Below the pieces are notes generated by a model. That model was not told the DNA's origin and did no database searches. It worked only from the letters and a program-made list of their open reading frames with translations. Positions 9,996 to 20,650 of a stretch of 64,000 nt of DNA are shown in pieces. The stretch is from positions 28,596,945 through 28,660,944 of the forward strand of contig OZ024804.1 in assembly GCA_964017045.1 (NCBI GenBank), given 5' to 3'. A program made the position numbers and the translations under genes. Position 1 is the stretch's first letter; every line of letters starts with the position of its first letter. Origin of the DNA: Omphiscola glabra. Taxonomy: Eukaryota > Mollusca > Gastropoda > Lymnaeidae.

Positions 9996-11455
9996 TCCTT
10001 AATTGCAATATTTGCTATTTGTGTTTTTTGTATAATTATATTTTATATGTAGGAAATTAATGGGTACACTTAAATCAATATATTACATTTATTTTGATCA
10101 ATAAACGAATCTTAACTTATCTCATCTTTCTCACTTTGTCCGGAACTAGAAAAATTCCCTGCCTAGACGTAAACAACTAAGTAGTCTTCCATATAAAGTT
10201 GTGTTAAGAGATTTCTAAATCTAGAAGATCTCGAGCTGAGACAACGTAGTTTTAAGAAAACCTCCCTCGACCCAAAGTATTATAGCCTGTGTGCTAACCT
10301 AGTGTTTGTTCATCGCGTAGCATTGCATTCAGCCCCCTCCTCTTTTCCAAACACACTTTTGTTTTGAGCGTGATATCACATATTAAGTGTGTAGCGCTCT
10401 ATTATTACCCACCTTCCCTTGATTGGGTAAATGGTTGTTTACTTTCTCATTTATTTTCTAAAGAATGTTATCGTGTGATGCAATTTCTAGAGTTTCATTT
10501 CTGGAGGGTTCCAGCTCGTTTCCTATAAATGAGCCGTTAGCTTTACAACCAGAAAAAGATATATTTGCTGGATTTCCTAATCACGAAACTGCAAGATTTA
10601 ATATAATAATAAGATACTACTCTAGATAAGATTTTACTCTGTATGTATGTGTTTATATTAATATTGGTATATTTTTTGGGCTAATACTTTTTAACTTTGA
10701 TGTGCTGTAAGCTTATATAGTATTTATATACGTTTATTTAACTTTGTATTTTTATCTAAACTTAATAGTTTAATTAAATTGAATATTGTAATATCATTAG
10801 CTTTCGAATCGTTTTTTTTTTTTTAAATGCTTATTTTCTGTCCTTTGATTTGCATGTAAAGGTACTTAACAGAGAATTTATTTCAACGACTAACCCAAAC
10901 ACGCTCATAATGACCGACCGATCCAATAGAGTTGGAGAAAAAGGGAGACATAAGCTAATTAACATATTACATCCATCCAACAACGGAAATGGTGGGGGGG
11001 GGGGGTGTTAAGCCCCTAAGTAGTATGAGTATTTGATTTTTTTAAATTAATATTTTAAGATATAGAACTCTTAAAAGCTTATTTATTATAGTTTTAAAAA
11101 AAACATTATTTCATTTATCTAAATAAGCATATTATTTATATATATATATAATTTCAATTCTAGAAACTTAATGCATTTTAGGAATCTGTCTAAAACTGAT
11201 ACCTTCAGATTTCCTAAATTTTCTACAAAGTTGATCATGTCCAGATAAACACAGAGGAATGCCACATCTTTTATATGATCTTTGTCTGTAAATAGATTAA
11301 ATTGGACGGACAAATATAAATTATAATTGTTAATATTATATAAATATTTATAGTGAACAAATTAAGCATAAGATCTTTGTATTTTTTTTAATTATTTTTT
11401 TTTTTGGGGGGGGGGGGTAAAATTGGGCCAAAACTTCATTCTTTCGCTTTTTCCG
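9996..11455. other. AT-rich spacer
   Basis: AT-rich sequence with a G-run at 10994-11004 and another at 11406-11417. There is no supported exon, RNA gene or element. A block at 10240-10340 is more GC-balanced but unidentified. Confidence 0.4.
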
Positions 11456-12200
11456 ATGATTTCTTCTATAGTGTATCACGATGTTAGAAAATGTGTCCAT
11501 AGTGTACATCCTCTCTGGTGTATTACTATTTTAGAAAAGAGTTCCACATTGTACACTTTCTCAGGTGTATCACTATTTTAGAAATAATCTCCATACTATA
11601 CACCTTCTCTGACGTATCATAGTTTTTAGAACGAATGTCAATATTTTACACCTTCTTTGGTGTATCACATATTTTTAAATGTCAATATTTTACACCTCCT
11701 TTGGTGTATCACATTTTTTAAAATGTCAATATTTTACACCTTCTTTAATGTGTCACATTTTTTTAACTGTCAATATTTTACACCTTCTTTGGTGTATAAC
11801 ATTTTTTTAAATGTCAATATTTTACACCTTCTTTGGTGTATCACATTTTTTTAAATGTCAATATTTTACACCTTCTTTGGTGTATCACATTTTTTAAATG
11901 TCAATATTTTACACCTTCTTTGGTGTATCACATTTTTTTAAATGTCAATATTTTACACCTTCTTTGGTGTATCACATTTTTTTTAATGTCAATATTTTAC
12001 ACCCTCTTTGGTGTATCACGGTTTTTTAAAAAATGTCTATATTGTACACTTCTCTGAGAATTTAATGTTTTTTTTTTTAAAAATTCATATTGAACACATT
12101 CTGTTGTATCACTATTTTAGAAAAATGTCCATGTTATACAGCCTCTGTGGTGTATTACGATTTTAGAAAAATATCCGCATTGTACACTGTTAAAAGCGGT
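11456..12200. repeat. About 44-bp minisatellite with hairpin-forming units
   Basis: Roughly 14 units, best preserved between 11640 and 12030. Each contains ATGTCAATATTTTACACC, then TTCTTT, then GGTGTATCACAT. TACACC and GGTGTA are inverted repeats separated by six bases, so each unit can fold into a small hairpin. The outer units (11456-11640, 12030-12200) are more diverged. T-runs vary in length between copies. Confidence 0.9.
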
Positions 12201-13443
12201 TTGGCCAAAGCTATTCCTATTAAAATAGTTTTAATTTAATAATTAGTTCGTCTCGTCTTATTAAGTTCAATGTTAAATCTTCAGCTATTGTCATAGATTC
12301 ATGATACATAGATAATTTCATGTGAGTTACCTTCTAATAAAATGTTACAAATTTCGAACAGCAAGCCTTCCCCGACATCTTGAGCCTTGAAATCTCCTCT
12401 GGTATAATTACACTTTAACACAGTTTGGCTGTATTTATGCGTGAGAAAAAATATACTTTAATAATTGTCCTAAATTACAAATCATCCTACATTACAAATT
12501 ATTCTATTTTAAAAATTGTCCTATTTTGCAGTGATCTTACCTTAGAATGCTCTTACTTAAAAATCATCTCACTTAGAAACTGTCTTGCTTAATGTTGGCT
12601 TTGTTTGAAATGGTCTTATTTAAAGGTTTTTCATTTCTGTACATTTGTGGCACCTTGAAACTTAAGTTTATGATAAATGTGTAAGCTCTTCTTATTAAAT
12701 ATTCTGAAAATGTACATGTAGTCATAAAAAAACTGCTATTTTTTTGTGTAAAAAAGATAGTCTTATCTTCTCTCGTCTCATTAAATGTGCCTGAGAAAAT
12801 GTTAAGCGGTGTCCCTATCAAATTGCACGATGTCTCTCAGATCGATGTCCCTGTCAAAGTACATGATATCTATCAAATTGATGTCCTGTCCAACTAGGCT
12901 ACTTAAAAATATAAATGTCCTACCTGGACTTTTGCACATTCTGAAAAAAATATGATTAATTTACATCAACTTTGCTTGTTTGCGAATAGTTTACATTACT
13001 AAAGATTGTTTGCTGTTAATAATTTGGAATCATTTATTTTTCTATATGATATTATTAACATTTGTGAAGTGTTTTTATGTAGAATTTATACTAATGTTGT
13101 ATGTATTTTCTTCTTGTCTTATTTAAGGCAATTTAAATGCAAGGCAATATTTTGGAGAAAAGTCAACAATTTGATTTTTTAAACAAATCAAAGACTTAAG
13201 CTTTTTTAAGTTTACAAGTGTGCTCCCAAATGATTTTAAAATCTAAATAATATCTTATCGTCATTGAAGACTGATTTCTATGCTAGAGAAATACTTCAGA
13301 TGTCTTGCGTTTAAATTGTTATAATTGTCAAATGTTGTCTTGGTTAAAATATGTATTTATTTATGTGCTGAAAATTTCCATTTATTGAGTTCAATAAATG
13401 AATTTTATCATCTCAAAAAGGGTAACAATAAAACGTGGCTAAC
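12201..13443. other. AT-rich intron or spacer
   Basis: Includes weak repeats of the type TTGTCCTA-TTACAAATC (12460-12600) and several GATGTCC...TCAAA motifs (12800-12890). No supported exon. Confidence 0.4.
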
Positions 13444-13550
13444 CTCTAACTTGCCTGTTTGGCTACTTTTCGACTCCTGTGCTTTCTTGGCGTGAACGTC
13501 TTCGGATGGAATTGTGTCTGGAAAAGCTTTCTCACACTCCAAGCTCTTCT
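13444..13550 (-). CDS. TRPM-like C-terminal exon, unit B
   Basis: Minus-strand exon with a strong acceptor (TTTCTATCAG) entered in phase 1, which joins exactly to the phase-1 donor of the 15273-15654 exon. It encodes a charged stretch (KSLECEKAFPDTIPSED, then Lys/Ser-rich). Two ends are possible: a GC-type donor at 13454 (AG|GCAAGT, phase 1), or a GT donor ending the exon at 13444, phase 0, which would fit the phase-0 acceptor of the 2957-3068 exon. I give the second. The start resembles the KS start of the unit A exon 50761-50952. No catalytic domain is seen. Confidence 0.5.
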
Positions 13551-13984
13551 CTGATAGAAACAATATGTTACACGTTGTTATCTTATATTCTAAGCACTGC
13601 TATAAACTAAAATGTGCCCTACTGACTATCAAATATCAAATAGAGTCAGACTGTCACTCTTTCTGTCGGCAATCCGATATTCATTATTGCTCGACGTCTT
13701 GCTGTTATCGTATGATATATTACTAATCGTCTGCGACCACTGCCAACAGCTGCATTGCAACACAACAAGTTAAACTAGATCTGTCACGTGACAATATTAT
13801 TTATTCCTACTGCACGATGGCGTAGGGATTTGGCAATAATGAATTATAACACGAGAAAAAGCAGGAACTAGTTTTTTAGAGCGGAAGGAGAACTCATGAT
13901 TTTCTGAGTAGAGAGTGGGCACGAATTTACCTAAGAGGATGGAAGACATGTTGAATTTTTCTATGGTGTTAATTTTCGGTTTTA

Positions 13985-14640
13985 TGCAACTTTGACATAA
14001 TTTTCAGTAAAGAAATTTGAAATCGCATCCTCTATAGTGTCTTTATCAAGATTTCCAACAAACAGGGTACTGCAGCATCACAATTGGAAGTTATAAAGAT
14101 GAAATTAAGAGAGCAAAGAACATCTATATTTGGTTTCATCGCTGATTTGTCCTTTTTATTTTTGTTATCCTTCTTTCTTTTGTTTGATTCAGCATCTTTA
14201 ACAGCTTCTTCTATCACCACCTCTACCACCAGCACCACCTCTCTGCTTTTTTAAAGAGCTCTTTGCCCCCCATGTAGTCTAAATATAAAGAACGACCATC
14301 CAGCTCTGCCCGTCCTTTTCTGCCTTAGACTTTTCCATTGTTTTTGCATTAGCAAAATCAACAAAAGCGAAACCTTTGTGAAAGCCATCTTTCTGTGGAA
14401 TTCGGATATCAGATGCTGTGTCAAAAACTGTTCTGAGACTGTCTGGTGTCGCATCTTCTGGTAAATTCTTTAAAAACAAGGTACCAGAATCCCGATCATT
14501 ATCGTCGCCACCGAAGGTACTGGGCGATCCAAATGACTTTTTTGCTGCTTGTTCTTTCTGAACTCTAGGCTTAGCCTTGTCAATAGTAATAGCTGACTCA
14601 TCTAATGATGACCTACTTGTCCAATATTTCCAAAAATAAA
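13985..14640 (-). pseudogene. Nucleolin-like RRM retropseudogene, rearranged
   Basis: Intronless minus-strand remnant of an RNA-binding protein. From 14500 downward it reads an RRM: RNP2-like LFLKNLPED, then RNP1-like KGFAFVDFANAK, frameshifted near 14290, then a short Gly-Gly-Arg-Gly-Gly tail at about 14200-14240 and a stop. That order (last RRM, then RGG tail) is as in nucleolin. Beyond the tail, at 13985-14075, a second RRM start appears (TLFVGNLDKDTIEDAI), which should lie upstream in nucleolin, so the copy is rearranged. Frameshifts and lack of introns indicate a processed pseudogene sitting in a unit B intron. The nucleolin assignment is from family pattern only. Confidence 0.7.
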
Positions 14641-14654
14641 ATTACATTTATGCA

Positions 14655-14750
14655 AAGCCAGCGGTTGTCAACCTGGAGGTCGTGACCCCTTTGGGGGTAA
14701 AGCGACCCTTACACATGTGTCGCCTAAGACTATCGGAAAACACTTTTATG
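14655..14750 (+). mobile_element. SPIN-like hAT transposon end
   Basis: The sequence CAGCGGTTGTCAACCTGGAG, then GACCCCTTTGGGGGTAAAGC, then GTCGCCTAAGACTATCGG closely follows the terminal sequence I know for SPIN-type hAT transposons (CAGCGGTTCTCAACC ... GACCCCTTTGGGGGTC ... GTCGCCTAAGACCATCGG). Only about 95 bp are kept; the other terminus was not found within a few hundred bases. It may be a non-autonomous copy that has decayed. Confidence 0.65.
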
Positions 14751-15272
14751 AAGTATTTCTATAAATAATTAAGTGTACTGTCTAAAATTGGACGAAGCTA
14801 TATTCTATGTAAGTGGCCTATATGTATTTATGAATTGACTAAAGTAAAGCAAGGCTACATGACAAAGATAATCGATCCCTACAATGTATATCCCTAAAAG
14901 TTATCCTACATCTTTAAATAGATTGTTTCTTTGGTTTTACTATGGAACTAAAACATCCCATTTTTACAGGATCTCGATCTGAAATTATGCAGCACTCAAA
15001 GACTTGTTTGCCTCAATCTTTGGGTGACATTGAAAATGATTTTAAAAAGTCATTTAAGAACCATTTAAAGACATTTTTCTTTAAATAGATTTTAGAACAC
15101 CAGAGCGCTGTGAGCATGCTAAAATATTATATTTACATCTTGATAGATTTTGCGTGGTCGTTATACAGTGCAAAGGAGAGTTAGGGCCACGTAAAAGTTG
15201 TGTTTCTCTAAAGTTATCTTAAGTTTATTAGAGTCTAAATTGTTGGGTGAAATTAAAAAAGACAATGTTTAC
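14751..15272. other. Intron sequence, nothing recognised
   Basis: AT-rich sequence between the SPIN-like end and the 15273-15654 exon. It may include the internal part of the transposon, but no second end is visible. Confidence 0.4.
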
Positions 15273-15654
15273 CTTTATAATCGTGATCGGTGTCCGTCCG
15301 CTGTAAAAAGAGAATAAACTGCTGAACTGCTGTAGACATGCTGCTCATTTTATCGTCTTGACCTGCATAAGTTGTATAATTTACATAGTCTGACTTTTCA
15401 TTCTTCTGTGTATCTTTGTTGCTAGACATATCTTCTGTCTTTGTATTCACTTCTTGGTTGCTAGACTTATGTTCTGCCTTTTTATTCACATCGTAGTTGA
15501 TAGACTTATCTTCCGCGTTTTTATTAGCATCTTGGTTGCTTAAATCATCTTCTACCTTTTTATTAACATCTTGAATGCTGGACTTTTCTTCTGCCTTTTT
15601 ATTAACATCTTGGTTGCTGGACTCATCTTCTGCCTTTAACTTGATATTTGTGCT
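15273..15654 (-). CDS. TRPM-like C-terminal exon with 13-residue repeats, unit B
   Basis: Minus-strand exon with donor GTAAAC in phase 1. The start is either the AG before 15654 or the one before 15639, both phase 0; no strong pyrimidine tract marks it. The first two thirds encode six degenerate copies of a 13-residue unit (consensus NKKAEDKSSNQDV; 39-bp DNA repeat), hydrophilic and probably helical. The last third (MSSMSTAVQQFILFLQR) resembles the end of the unit A exon 51769-52011 (LNLSTSTILDSLSKIQ). Both exons end in phase 1, so they look paralogous. It joins in phase to the 13444-13550 exon. Function is unknown beyond belonging to the cytosolic tail of the channel. Confidence 0.6.
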
Positions 15655-16019
15655 CTATTTTTCAAGATGTAAATATATAAATTGATTAGAAAATATATAT
15701 TTGAATAATACTATGTATTGATCAAAGTGGATAAAAATGGAGCATTAGCTCCCTCTATCTCTCTCCATATCCCCCTAATTCTCTAAATATCCCCTCTCTA
15801 TCTCTCTATCTTCAAGCTTCTATCTCTACATCCCCCTCTCTATCACTGTCTATCTCTAATTTGTAAAAACTACATTGGATGGGGTGTATCTGACTGACAT
15901 CATAGATTAGGGATTTATTTGTAGTCACACAATTTGTATTCTGTGATATATTTCCCCTAGATGTAAAAGTCCAACAATATTGCCCATAGATGTGACATAC
16001 TAATTCATCATCATCAGGT
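15655..16019. other. Intron sequence with CT-rich tract
   Basis: A CTCTCTAT/CCCCCT tract spans 15750-15850. Otherwise nothing recognised. Confidence 0.4.
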
Positions 16020-16740
16020 CCCGTAGGCCTTCGACCGTTGGGGCGCCACAGATGACATGTTGGGGCGCCACAGATGACATGTTGGGGCGCCACAGATGAC
16101 ATGTTGGGGCGCCACAGATGACATGTTGGGGCGCCACAGATGACATGTTGGGGCGCCACAGATGACATTTATACTAGTCTTCTCCATTCCTCTCGGTCTT
16201 CTGCCCTATGCATAGCATCGCCTAGTTTTAATCCCGACCATATTATCTTCCCATCTTTTTCTTTGTCTTCCTCTTCTTCTTCCTCCTCTAGTAGTGCCCT
16301 GCAAGATCTCTTTGGCGAGCCCATGTTTTCTGGTCACGTGGCCATACCACTCAAGTTTGCGCTTTTTAACAGACGCCAGGAGGTCATCGTATTGCCCAAT
16401 TGCTTGACGAATCCTTTCTTTTATTTGCTCATATGGTCTCTATAGCAGATGCCAAGAATGCCTATGTAACATCTCATCTCCATCGCCTTTATTTTCCTTT
16501 CAAGTTCTGCTGTTAATGTCCAGGACTCACAGGCATATAAGAAAATGGAGAGGATTAATGAGCGCAACAGCCTGATTTTGGTGCTGAGTGTTATATTTTT
16601 GTCGTTCCATATTTTCTTGATCCTCATTAGTGCTGTCGTGGTCTGCGCAATCCTGGCCATCAATTCGGGCTTGGAGCCTTGTTCCGAAACTATTGCTCCG
16701 ACGTACCAATTACCTCTAGATATAAAAATCCAACAATAAT
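16020..16740 (-). mobile_element. RTE-type LINE 3' fragment (end of reverse transcriptase ORF)
   Basis: Reading the minus strand, 16663-16420 encodes a reverse-transcriptase thumb-type sequence with LSTKIRLLRSLILSIFLYA and CESWTL, typical of non-LTR elements. Shifted frames down to 16170 give LEWYGHVTRKHGLAKEIL and a KKRWEDN-like motif, as in the C-terminal tail of RTE-class ORFs. The end shows CCTACGGGACCTGATGATGA with a GAT/TGA microsatellite, as RTE 3' ends often do. Frameshifts show that it is dead. Confidence 0.8.
16036..16170. repeat. 22-bp minisatellite inside the LINE tail
   Basis: Six near-identical copies of a 22-bp unit containing TTGGGGCGCCACAGATGACA. The unit lies within the C-terminal coding tail of the LINE fragment, so it probably grew from LINE sequence. 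Confidence 0.95.
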
Positions 16741-16960
16741 GCCCTTATATGTAAGAATACTAAAATATTGCCCCTGGATGTAACAGTCCAACAATATTAC
16801 CCCTTGTTGTAACAATCAAACACTATTGCCCCTAGATGTAATAGACTAAAAATTTTACCACTAGATGTAACAGACCAGCAATATTGCCCATAGATATAAC
16901 AGACTGACACTATTTCCCCTAGCTGTGACAGACCAGCAATGTTGCCCCTTGTCACAGTCA
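16735..16960. repeat. About 34-bp degenerate repeat (AATATTGCCCCTAGATGTAACA)
   Basis: Six or seven units containing CAATATTGCCC, CTAGATGTAACA and GACC; also seen at 15940-15995. Degenerate and of variable length. Confidence 0.75.
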
Positions 16961-16979
16961 AAATGACACATGGGAAATA

Positions 16980-17275
16980 ATGTTGGTGGGCCGTCGAGCG
17001 CGAGCTCTTCGTGCCCCCCGGCACACCCCCATACGGGCCGACGCAGGGTTCCCCCGCCGGGAACCTCCCCACTGGCCTGGGGGACGCCCGGACGTCCGAA
17101 AACGTTACGATTACTCCCGTTGCGTTGGGAGTCATGCGGTCGGCCGGGGTTTTTAGCTTCGGAAGAGGTACCTTCCTACTGGTCTGCCACGCCGCGAAGA
17201 AGCAAACCCCATGTGGGCACCCCCCAAGTCACCTCGGAGACGCTCCCGCTTTCACAGTCAGATCGCGTGATTCTG
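16980..17275. other. GC-rich island of unknown origin
   Basis: About 290 bp of clearly GC-rich DNA in an AT-rich region. One forward frame is open from 17011 to 17292 (Pro/Gly/Thr-rich) with no start context and no recognised domain. The composition suggests an inserted retroelement fragment, but I cannot name it. Confidence 0.4.
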
Positions 17276-17319
17276 TTATGTGTCTGTTTTGATAATATCG
17301 ACGGAGCGATAATGTTTTT

Positions 17320-17566
17320 TTTTTCTTTAGGTTAGACAATAGTGAACCCCACGATTTGTCTCAGCCACATATGACCGTGCCGGTGTGTCGGGGATAAAAA
17401 CATATGAGGCATAAGAGCGTGTGGAAAAAGTAGTAGCGTTGAGTAGGCAACGACGATTGCTGTTGACAGAGTGTGTGATTTTAGTTTTGAAGAGAGTAAC
17501 ATTTCTGTTTCTGTTGCCATACAGCAGGGAACCGACGTCTAGACAACGTACCATTGCGTCACACCC
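17320..17566 (+). mobile_element. LTR fragment ending in the shared CTAGACAACGTAC motif
   Basis: About 245 bp with GGGATAAAAAC as a weak TATA-like site near 17390 and an end in GTCTAGACAACGTACCATT followed by GCGTCACA. The same end motif is found at 3912-3936 and near 140-160. Confidence 0.45.
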
Positions 17567-17756
17567 CTAAATGTTACGACACTGAATCAATATGCCAAGG
17601 AAAATAAATAGGCGTTTTTATCACAAATTTTTATGAAAACACAAAGCCGCGGCAGCTCGTCATTTCGCTATAAATCAAAATTAAGTCTCTAGGGCCTGAA
17701 GACAGCCGTGGAAGAATGTTGTGTAAGATTTCAGCTTAACAATTACAGGAAGGGTG

Positions 17757-17872
17757 CTTAGTTCTTATGTCCAATTTACTTTGTCACAACACTCCTTCCA
17801 TGTCCCAGTGAGCACTTAGTTCTTATGTCCAACTTACTTTCTCAGAAAACTCCTTCCATGACCCATTGAGCA
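17757..17872. repeat. 57-bp tandem duplication
   Basis: Two copies beginning CTTAGTTCTTATGTCCAA, 57 bp apart, with a handful of differences. Confidence 0.85.
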
Positions 17873-17964
17873 CTGTAATAGGAACACCTTCAACTGCCTC
17901 GACTCTCTTCCGAATTTTTCGGGAAACACTTTGACCTTGGGAATTTTCTCCATGCTTCGTGTTC

Positions 17965-18150
17965 AGTTTTTCTTTTTAAAAAATAAAATATCAATAATTT
18001 ACCGATTATATACATGATTTAATTATTACATCCATTATATACTAATTATATCAATAATTTACTAATTTTATCAATGCTCTACTTATTATATCCATTATCC
18101 ACTGAGTATATAGATTATATTCCATTAATTACCGTTTTAACGAAGATGTT
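17965..18150. repeat. AT-rich degenerate repeat (ATCAATAATTTAC)
   Basis: Irregular copies of ATCAATAATTTACCGATTAT-like sequence. Confidence 0.6.
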
Positions 18151-18269
18151 GAATCATATTTAATTGGGAGAAAACAGCAACAATTATTTTGTACATGGTG
18201 TTCATTGTTTGCTAGTATTTTTCTATTTGTTTATAGAAATTAATGCTGACCTATTAAAATACCTATTAA

Positions 18270-18600
18270 TAGTTGTAGCCCGTCAAAAATGGCGACAGCA
18301 ATATGTGAACTTTCCATCTGCTACTTTACCAAAACATGCATTGAGGTAAAACACTTTATAATATTCCCAATTAGTGCTACCTTTCCCCTCACCACCGCGA
18401 ACGCCACCGCCCCTAAAATATATTAATATTCTTATGCCCCACATTCTTTTACACCGCAGATTTATTACAAAAACGATTTCCGGAAAACTTACGAATATAT
18501 TACGCAACAAACGTACCTGCATTTTTGTAAGAATCTCATTTTGTGTAAATCAGCATCATCTTTAGAAGTATTTTTCTATTTATTAAAGAATATAAGGGTT
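18270..18600 (+). mobile_element. Dispersed repeat, copy 1 of 3
   Basis: Shares TGTAGCCCGTCAAAAATGGC and GAACTTTCCATCTGCTACTTTA with the copy at 59930-60240 (same orientation) and with the reverse complement of 31228-31580. No coding potential, so probably a non-autonomous element. Confidence 0.5.
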
Positions 18601-19215
18601 GCCTCGAAATATGTATAACTAGGGCTTAACCGGGTGGAGTTGTTTTTTTACACCGGGTCCGGATATTTTGTTCAATTGTTGCAAAGAGGGAGTTAACTTC
18701 TCTTTTTTTAAACTTGTAACGAAATCTACTCCCCATATGTCGCAGGGAGTGTGCACTGCCTTCGTCAACTGTTTGTGTCAAGAAATAACCCACTGACAGG
18801 AACAGGCAGTTGCCGGATACCGGAATAGAGATGACTTTTTACAAAACCCGTCGACAGAAAAAAATACTGTCGTTTTATATTATAACAAAGACTTACGAAC
18901 CATTTGTCAAACTATAACGATAATAGCAACCTAATTACCAGAGTTCAGACGTCACGCATGAAGCTCTCTGCGTGACAGCGTTTTTTCACTCGATGCTTTT
19001 ACTATAAAACATGTGGAGCTGGGCGGGAGGGGGGGGGGGAGGGGGTTCAGTTTTGAAAAGGGAGCAGGACGAACCAGAACCGAATTTACATACGATATAA
19101 CTATTCAACTATCCGTCCACAAGATCACCAGCATGGCATAAGAGTGTAGTTTTATAAATGAATGACATATTCTGCGTTTACCGATAAGAACAGAAAATAC
19201 AGAATATATCCCCAA
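18601..19215. other. Spacer, nothing recognised
   Basis: Mixed-composition DNA with a G-run at 19031-19043. No exon or element identified. Confidence 0.35.
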
Positions 19216-19216
19216 T

Positions 19217-19292
19217 CAGTAACGTAGCCAGGGTTGGTGTCATCCGTTTCCGTCCAGACCCCCGCACCCCCCCCCCCCAGCTATGTCACTGT
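19217..19292. mobile_element. Short MITE-like inverted-repeat element
   Basis: Starts CAGTAACGTAGCCAGGG and ends CCCAGCTATGTCACTGT; the two ends are imperfect inverted repeats of the CAGTGGCGTAGCTAGGG type, also found at 25076-25232. A C-run lies near the right end. Confidence 0.5.
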
Positions 19293-19496
19293 CCCCGATA
19301 CGTTATTCCCAAGCCTAAATGGACACTATTTTGTTTTTACCTGTTACATTTTCAACTCTGCATTGAGCTCCAGCGCTCCATTTCGATTGAATGTTCTCAT
19401 TATTTCCACCAGTGATTGTTATAATGAGCTGATGATAGAATAAAAACAACAATAAAAAACGTAAAGGTCACGTTAGAACATCGAAGATCTTCTCTC

Positions 19497-19738
19497 GACT
19501 CTTCATCAAACACAGTGCAACATAAGCAGTCATTCTTTCCACGCACCATAATTGCTTGGAACAACCTGGACAATACCGCCGTGACCTCGACAACGATCGA
19601 AAGCTTCAAGGCCGCCCTGGCATCTGCTAGGAGCCGTTAGATTGGCAACATCGCTTCCCCAACCGTTGCACATATGCCAGTATATGGATGCAGCAACGTA
19701 CCGAACCAGAACCAGAAACAGAAACAGAAAGCCAAAAA
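19497..19738 (+). mobile_element. LINE 3' end fragment, copy 1
   Basis: The forward strand encodes FFPRTIIAWNNLDNT and then ESFKAALASARSR followed by a stop. This is a common C-terminal signature of LINE ORF2 proteins. It ends in CCAGTATATGGATGCAGCAA and an AACCAGAAACAG simple-repeat tail. A second copy lies at 62745-62960. Confidence 0.75.
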
Positions 19739-19739
19739 A

Positions 19740-20160
19740 TTCCAGCAACTTTCTGGATGTAAAAAGACTTCTCTACCGATATGGTTAATGGTTTGTTTTT
19801 TTTTTGCGAGTGAACGAGCAATCTAGCTTTGATATGTTCCAACTCTAATGACATAGCGTTCCAAATCATAGTCTCAGACAAAATGCATCCACTTTAAATT
19901 CACTTCGGACATGTGTTACGTCACAAATACTTCTTAACTTCAATGGACACGGCAACCGACGAGCTGAACTGAGAAACTTCGGACATATGCTCAGTGCAGT
20001 GTTTGTCTCGGACCTTTTTCCCCGGGGTTGGAGGCAGTTCATGAGGAGATGTGCCATTTGCCAGTGGCTTAGATAATATTTGGCAAATAAGTCATATGAC
20101 AAGGGGCACCAGACTAGCGGGGAGTTGGGCAAAATGGTCTTTGGTGGAATATCATGGTTA
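19740..20160. other. Spacer, nothing recognised
   Basis: Contains a T-run at 19797. No supported gene. Confidence 0.35.
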
Positions 20161-20650
20161 AAAATAAACTTTTACAGCGTTGAGAGGGGGCATAAACATG
20201 AATCTTGTACCATGACGCCAAACACTGTAGATACGCCCCTGCTAGCGGCGTCGAAATAGAGCGGATGGGTTGGTCCACCCAGGTGTCACTTTTTCTTTAT
20301 ATGCAGGTGTGTCATTTTCGGAGTACTGCAGAGTTTGTATCGTTAAAGGGAGAGCGGCAAAAATATTTTGCAGATACCAAAGCGGCGATTATTTTCATCG
20401 GGAAGCAGAGAGAAAATTAAGGGCGCCGATGAATCTTGATCGGTGGAGGGGTCCGGTTGCCTGCTCCCGAAAAATTTTTTTTATTTTTTTTCAAACTGAA
20501 AAGGTTATTTTTGTGTGTACTTGAATTCAATGTTTTTATTAGAATTTTTAAACGGGGAAAGACATTTTTAAGATTTTTTTGGAGGCAAATATGTTGCCCA
20601 GTGCAATACATAAACAGAATTCTCACCGTTTGTGGCGTGCCCTAGATTAA
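20161..20650. other. Possible dispersed repeat, unidentified
   Basis: More GC-balanced than its surroundings, with TACGCCCCTGCTAGCGGCG at the left and GGCGCCGATGAATC in the middle. It has the look of an old transposable element, but I cannot identify its ends or family. Overlapping short ORFs here are on both strands and lack any motif. Confidence 0.3.
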
